Source of the DNA: Lepus europaeus | Lineage: Eukaryota; Chordata; Mammalia; Lagomorpha; Leporidae | Length of the DNA: 64,000 bases | Direction: 5' to 3' | Assembly (NCBI RefSeq): GCF_033115175.1 | Contig: NC_084838.1 | Coordinates: forward strand, 44,185,468 to 44,249,467 | The notes under the pieces: model-generated | Database searches by the model: none | What the model was told of the DNA's origin: nothing | What the model saw: only the letters and a program-made list of their open reading frames with translations | Translations under genes and position numbers: made by a program | Shown: piece after piece, positions 59,612-64,000 of the stretch | Numbering within the stretch: position 1 is the first letter of the stretch | How the letters are laid out: every line of letters begins with the position of its first letter

Positions 59612-60686
59612 ATTAATGATGGGTTCAATTAAAAAGCATTCTCAAGTGTCCATAGTGACCTTGGACTATTATTTCACATATAGATAGCTGTAATGACCCA
59701 AAAGGAGAGGACTAGAGGACAATCAGAGATAAGGAAAATGGATATTGAATTATTCTGTCAGTTTAGTTGTATTCAGTGTTCATGTCCTTTTAATTCTTCA
59801 AATTACTACAGTAACTGGGAATGGCAAGGCAATGTGAGTTGAGAAATAACTGAAGAATTTCTAGGTTTTTTTTTGGATGAGTTTGTTGATGAAATTATCC
59901 CTGTGTCACTTTAAAGAACTAGTATAATTCCCTGCATGAGGAATACTTGCTCAAATAAGAGTATAGCAGCAGTAGTGACAATAACCCTTTTCCAAGGAAA
60001 GTTTTAAGCATGTCAGAGAACATGAAGGTGATAGTTAAGCATATATTCATATCCATGAGATTTAAGTAGGTGAATAAAACCCAAATACCAATTAGAAAAT
60101 GATCCTGCTGTTTGAATTGGTATGTTTCCTAGTCTTTATCATTTTACTTGGGTTATACTTTGGACAAATGCAGCAAGATAGCACCATACGGAGGGGAATT
60201 ATCTTAACCATGTTGGAAGAGAGGTTGATTTTGATTTTATCTTTCATTTTGAGTCATCTTGAAAAGCCAGAGACTAAATTTTGGGCAAGGGAGCCAGGTG
60301 GTTGCCAGACTGTGTCTCCAATGTCTGTCTGTGTGGATAAAATATTCAAGTTGATTCCAGTTGACCTTTTTATGCTCATGACTTTAAATTGGGAGATTTT
60401 CAATTTCTCAGTTGGGGTCAGCTTGTACATATAATAGTTAAAGATCTTATCTGACTATGTTTAGACTGGAACAGCTTTATGAGATACCAGCCTAGTATAT
60501 ATCATCCTGTGACTTACTTTCATTTTAAGGGTTCTGTCACTCATATGCATTTCTATGTTTCTATATTTTCCTCCTTTGTCAATAACAAAATTTCTAAGTT
60601 TCAGACACATTTTTTTTCAATTTTAATTGATGTCCTAGCTGTTATCATAAATTCCCTGGTTTTCTTTAACATAAAAAAAAAATCAG
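59612..60686. other. unassigned DNA
   Basis: About 1.1 kb. A 111-codon open frame (60,099-60,434) has a hydrophobic start but no recognisable domain. No repeat recognised. Confidence 0.45.
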
Positions 60687-60690
60687 ATAC

Positions 60691-61289
60691 TGTTAGGAAG
60701 GAAGTCAGAAATTGAGCCTATATGTGTATGAGAAAGGCCCACTGAGGAAGCTCCAGAAGCCCAGTATCTGCACTTCAAAGTCCTGCCCGGATCCTGGATC
60801 CTGATGACCTTCCAGGGAGTCCTGACCCTTTCTACCTGATAACCTTCCAGGTGCAGCCTAGATTCTGCACTTCAAAGTCCTGCCTGGATCCTGATGACCT
60901 TCCAGGGGTTCCTGCCCCTTCTACCTGGCCTGATAAACATCCTTCCTCTAAGGCAGGGCGACACCACCCAGGCTTCCCCTGTCTGATAACTTCAGGGGAA
61001 AAACTCAGAAAGGAATTTTTTATATTTACACCCAACAAGTCCTTTGTTAGGGAGGAGAAGTAGGAGGGGGGAGAGAAAAGGCGGAAGGCAAGATCCATCC
61101 CTTTAAAAACTCCAGCCTAAATGTGAACTGCGCACTCTCTCTCTCAAGTTCTGTCTGGAGAGATTCCCATCCGTTCATACAGATCTCTCTACCCTAATAA
61201 ACCTTGCTATTTTGCTTTCCACTGCTCTCTGTCTCACACCTGAATTCTTTGTTGCGCAAAGACAGGGACCCTTTGCTTCTCCAGTAACA
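60691..61289 (+). mobile_element. solo LTR, class I (gammaretrovirus-like) endogenous retrovirus
   Basis: The 599-bp LTR starts TGTTA and ends TAACA, a perfect 5-bp inverted repeat. It is flanked by ATAC at 60,687-60,690 and 61,290-61,293, the 4-bp duplication usual for class I ERVs. In U3, a block (CTGCACTTCAAAGTCCTGCC, then GATCCTGATGACCTTCCAGG) is present twice (about 60,766-60,818 and 60,866-60,905). TTTAAAAAC (61,102-61,110) is the TATA-like element. AATAAA (61,196-61,201) lies about 90 bp downstream. A U5 with CCTGAATTCTTTGTTGCGC follows. No internal retroviral genes remain. Confidence 0.9.
61196..61201 (+). promoter_or_regulatory. LTR polyadenylation signal
   Basis: AATAAA within the solo LTR, positioned as expected in R. 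Confidence 0.8.
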
Positions 61290-61346
61290 ATACCACCCTT
61301 AAACATGTTTACTGACTGCATAGATTTAACTCCTTTGTGTATAGCT

Positions 61347-62134
61347 AAAAAACAATGAAACTGGCCAGCGCTGTGGCTCACTAGGCTAATCCTCCGCCTG
61401 CGGCGCCAGCACCCCGGGTTCTTGTTATATATTAATGTTGGCCCTCACAAAACACACCGAACACTGGAGTAAGGGAAAGGGTTTACTGGGGAACACCCAA
61501 CAGACCGGAGTGAAGGGGCGGCGAAGAGAAAGAGAGAGAAAGAGAGTATAAGAGAGAAACAGAGAGGAGAGGAGCTAGCAAGGAGAGAAGAGAGAGAAGA
61601 GAGATGAGAGGAGCCAAGAGAGAGAGCCAAGAGACCACAGGAGGAGGCTAGAGAGAGGAACCAAGAGAGCTCAGGGGAGAAGGGCCTAGAGGGAAGAACC
61701 AAGAGGGCAGGAGAGGAGAGCCAAGAGAGCACTTGTTCAGGAACAGGCCCTTTTAAAACTTTGCCTAGGGCTGGCGCTGCGGCTCAATAGACTAATCCTC
61801 AGCCTTGCGGCGCCAGCACCCCGGGTTCTAGTCCCTGTCGGGGCGCTGGATTCTGTCCCAGTTGCCCCTCTTCCAGGCCAGCTCTCTGCTGTGGCTCGGG
61901 AGTGCAGTGGAGGATGGCCCAAGTGCTTGGGCCCTGCACCCGCATGGGAGACCAGGAGGAAGCACCTGGCTCCTGGTTTCAGATCGGCACGGCGCGCCGG
62001 CCGCAATACACTGGTCATAGCAGCCACTTGGGGGGTGAACCAATGGAAAAAGGAAGACCTTTCTCTCTGTCTCTCTCACTGTCTAACTCTGCCTATCAAA
62101 AAAAAAAAAAAAAAAAAAAAAAAACAATGAAACT
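61347..62134 (+). mobile_element. composite C-SINE head / LTR-like / full C-SINE unit with a single target-site duplication
   Basis: AAAAAACAATGAAACT occurs at 61,347-61,362 and again at 62,119-62,134 (the left A's of the right copy merge with the poly-A). Between them are: a 61-bp C-SINE head (61,363-61,423) that stops just after the B box; a GA-rich LTR-like segment of about 345 bp (61,424-61,767); and a complete C-SINE (61,768-62,099) with a poly-A tail (62,100-62,123). The two SINE heads differ at several positions. One duplication around the whole suggests insertion as one RNA. Independent insertions plus rearrangement are possible. Confidence 0.75.
61424..61767 (-). mobile_element. LTR-like GA-rich segment inside the composite
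   Basis: On the minus strand it has a TATA-like GTTTTAAAAGG (61,749-61,759), a long CT-rich part, AGTAAACCC (61,479-61,487) as a possible polyadenylation signal, and an end resembling LTR U5 (GTTTTGTGAGGGCCAACAT). No U3 upstream of the TATA-like box is present. The LTR reading is uncertain. The plus strand reads as degenerate GAGAGGAGCCAAGAGAG units (about 61,540-61,735). Confidence 0.45.
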
Positions 62135-62765
62135 ATTGCAAAGCCACAAGTTCAGTGATCTAAGCTGACTCTGAAAATGGAAGATATCTTATGAGGTTGT
62201 AAAAATCTGTAGTGGTGTATTCTAAATGCATATTGCCTCCTGGAATGCAGAGATATGCACCGCGGATAAAAAGAGTAAGGGCTGAATTTGTTAATATATC
62301 TTGAAGTTTAGGGCAGAGAAGTGTGAGGCTTGAGTAAGCATAATATAATCATATATCTGCACTTCAGTCTGGAAAATGAGAATGACAGGATTGATGTTTG
62401 GTAGCAATGGGCAGTGATGTGAGAAAAGAAAGCAGATCAGTTTCATCAGAAGTGAGAAGAGAGACAGCACAATGTGAGGTTTTGTCAGATAGGAGAAGGG
62501 TCTGTAGTGCATGGAGCACATATATTTACAAGTATCACATAGCAAACAAAAACTGACTTGAACCAATTTTTGAAATGCTGAACTTAACATAGACAAGTAG
62601 GAGAAGCTTGAATTATGGGATGTAGGGTAAAGTTAAAATTTCCTATGAATGCATGGTTCTATTTTATTTTTGAGATAAGATTCCTAAAGTATAAAATTCT
62701 CTTGTATGAACACTAGGGAGAAGGACAATGAGTACTTAGGAGACTCCAAATTTGGGGTTGAGGAC
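62135..62765. other. unassigned DNA
   Basis: No recognised feature in about 630 bp. A 101-codon minus-strand open frame (62,291-62,596) has no recognisable domain. Confidence 0.45.
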
Positions 62766-62776
62766 AGGGAGGTTTT

Positions 62777-62811
62777 ATCGCTTCTCAGCCTTTTGGCTAA
62801 GATTGAAGTAG
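62777..62811 (+). pseudogene. RNU2: U2 snRNA 5' end fragment
   Basis: ATCGCTTCTCAGCCTTTTGG followed by CTAAGAT matches the first 27 nucleotides of the spliceosomal U2 snRNA with one difference (G to A). Similarity fades after that, and the branch-point recognition sequence and Sm site are absent. No U2 promoter element is visible upstream. It may be a truncated retrocopy, or part of the LTR-like repeat that follows about 30 bp downstream. Confidence 0.6.
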
Positions 62812-62841
62812 GCAGGCATACAGGTTAAAATTGATTAGATT

Positions 62842-63330
62842 TGTGAACTGGAAGATCACGCCTTTGCCATGCCCCTGTGTGACATCATGCCCCTACCTGA
62901 TGCCTTTGCCACGCCCTGTGTGGCCTCAGTCCCCTACCTGGCCACACCTGGATGCCCAGCAGCCAATCAGGTTAATTAACCACTCCCCTTTGGAAGTGGG
63001 TTAAAAACCTGGCCACGGTGTGGCCCGCCCGCTCTTCTTCCCTGGACTCTTGCCAGGAGGGGGCTGGCTGGCTTCCTGGCCCAGATACAGGCCTAGATGC
63101 TCATCCATGTGGCTGATTCCTGGTGCTTGGTATGAACCCCTATTCACCTCTCTCTCTTAAATAAAGCTCTCACTCTCCTATGCATCTTTCTCACTAAATA
63201 AAAGCCTAAAATGTTTCATGCTACCTCGTTTATCTGTGCTGGTATTTAGAATTCTTCTCTAAATATTAGGCAAGAACCCTCTTGGGCTTATTAATATCGG
63301 GGATTTAGTAATAACCCCGTGGTGAAATCT
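62842..63330 (+). mobile_element. LTR-like sequence, boundaries unresolved
   Basis: Layout fits an LTR: a 42-bp tandem duplication with CCTTTGCCA(T/C)GCC (62,861 and 62,903), CAGCCAATCAGG (CCAAT box, about 62,960), a TATA-like TTAAAAACC (63,001 on), and two AATAAA signals (63,159-63,164 and 63,197-63,202). A tail with GGCAAGAACCCTCTTGGGCTT resembles U5 ends. Neither TG..CA ends nor a flanking duplication could be fixed, so its class is left open. Confidence 0.6.
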
Positions 63331-64000
63331 TATGGCACCCCAAATTCCAGTAGAATATGTGTCACCCCAGATAGCATTTCTAGGGAACTTTAAGGGGCCA
63401 CATTTTAGTGTAAATTTTAGGGGGTCTTTTCTGATTTCAAGATCAAGTGTGAAAGGGAGATTTTTAGGGATTCAAAGGTCTTTATAAAAACAATTCCTAT
63501 TTTATAGTTCAAGTTATTATATTCTTATACCATAGATATAAAGAGAATGATATGATAGAAAAATTAGTAATCTGAATTCCACAATATTGTATCAGTCCTA
63601 GAAAGCCATGAAGCTACCTCTTGGTTTGGAGTATGACATGGTTAATAATATCTGAGAATCTGTTTTCCCCCAGGGGAAATATCTTGGCTTAAATAGTGTA
63701 GTTGGGAATCATATAACTAGAGTCTATCTCTTGATAAAGACTCTTGTGATCCAAAGCTTTTAGTTAGGATTAGGTGTCTTGCAAAGGATTACTGAGTGTT
63801 GTAAAATAAAGAAGGAAAGCTGCTATATAGTGGATGAGAGCTGAATAGTAAGGTTAAAGCAAAATCCTTTTGATTTTAATTTAAAGTCTCTGTAAAGTAA
63901 ATGCTGGCTCCCACACATCCCTAATTATATCATTGAATTTCTCATGTAAAGGCAACTAGGTATTGGGAGTCATGGTGAAGTGGGGTGATGAACAAAAGAA
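63331..64000. other. unassigned DNA
   Basis: No gene, RNA or repeat recognised up to the window end. Confidence 0.5.

Noticed and set aside
60099-60434. 111-codon frame with a hydrophobic N-terminus, considered as a small membrane protein
   Set aside because: AT-rich unassigned DNA, no supporting signals or homology recognised.

Overview
The window looks like an intergenic stretch of a lagomorph genome, most likely the European rabbit (Oryctolagus cuniculus) or a close relative. The main evidence is about 45 copies or fragments of the lagomorph tRNA-derived C-SINE. These carry a tRNA-like head, then a CT-rich stretch ending in AATAAATAAA, and the younger ones start with a GC-rich 'GGCGCCG' head. 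Several copies of a rabbit-type L1 3' end are also present. I see no intact protein-coding gene, CpG-island promoter or functional RNA gene. The open frames of 60-200 codons fall in repeats, in the reverse complement of repeats, or in one pseudogene. The background is AT-rich.

Layout: 1-840 and 9.42-10.17 kb are L1 3' ends in sense. An older L1 ORF1-end fragment at 6.4-7.3 kb is split by a solo class II-like LTR with a short direct repeat at its edges. L2 and mariner remnants lie at 11.8-12.3 and 13.2-13.7 kb. At 17.17-17.93 kb, three retro-insertions sit in one target site. At 18.9-20.15 kb there is a GC-rich, 5'-truncated, polyadenylated retropseudogene of EEF2 (translation elongation factor 2). 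At 21.5-22.5 kb there is an L1 with the 5'-inversion structure. From 22.5 to 34.5 kb the DNA is a dense field of C-SINEs with two more L1 3' ends. From 34.5 to 39.9 kb it is mostly unassigned DNA.

At 39.99-42.55 kb an L1 3' end is rearranged, with its middle segment displaced and inverted. At 43.8-49.75 kb a long, old antisense L1 (3' part of ORF2 through ORF1 to a 5'UTR-like region) has been interrupted by two C-SINEs and a younger L1 3' end. A second old antisense L1 lies at about 52.6-53.9 kb. The last 4 kb is LTR-rich: a solo class I LTR with exact ends (60,691-61,289), a SINE/LTR-like/SINE composite bounded by one long target-site duplication (61,347-62,134), a U2 snRNA leader fragment, and another LTR-like sequence (about 62.84-63.33 kb).

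There is no pathway or operon to reconstruct. What can be read is the order of insertions. Target-site duplications and nesting show young C-SINEs inside older C-SINEs, MIR and L1. The observations most worth following up are the composite at 61.3-62.1 kb, the repeatedly hit site at 17.2-17.9 kb, and the scrambled L1 at 40-42 kb. Family names come from pattern recognition of consensus features and were not checked against a database.
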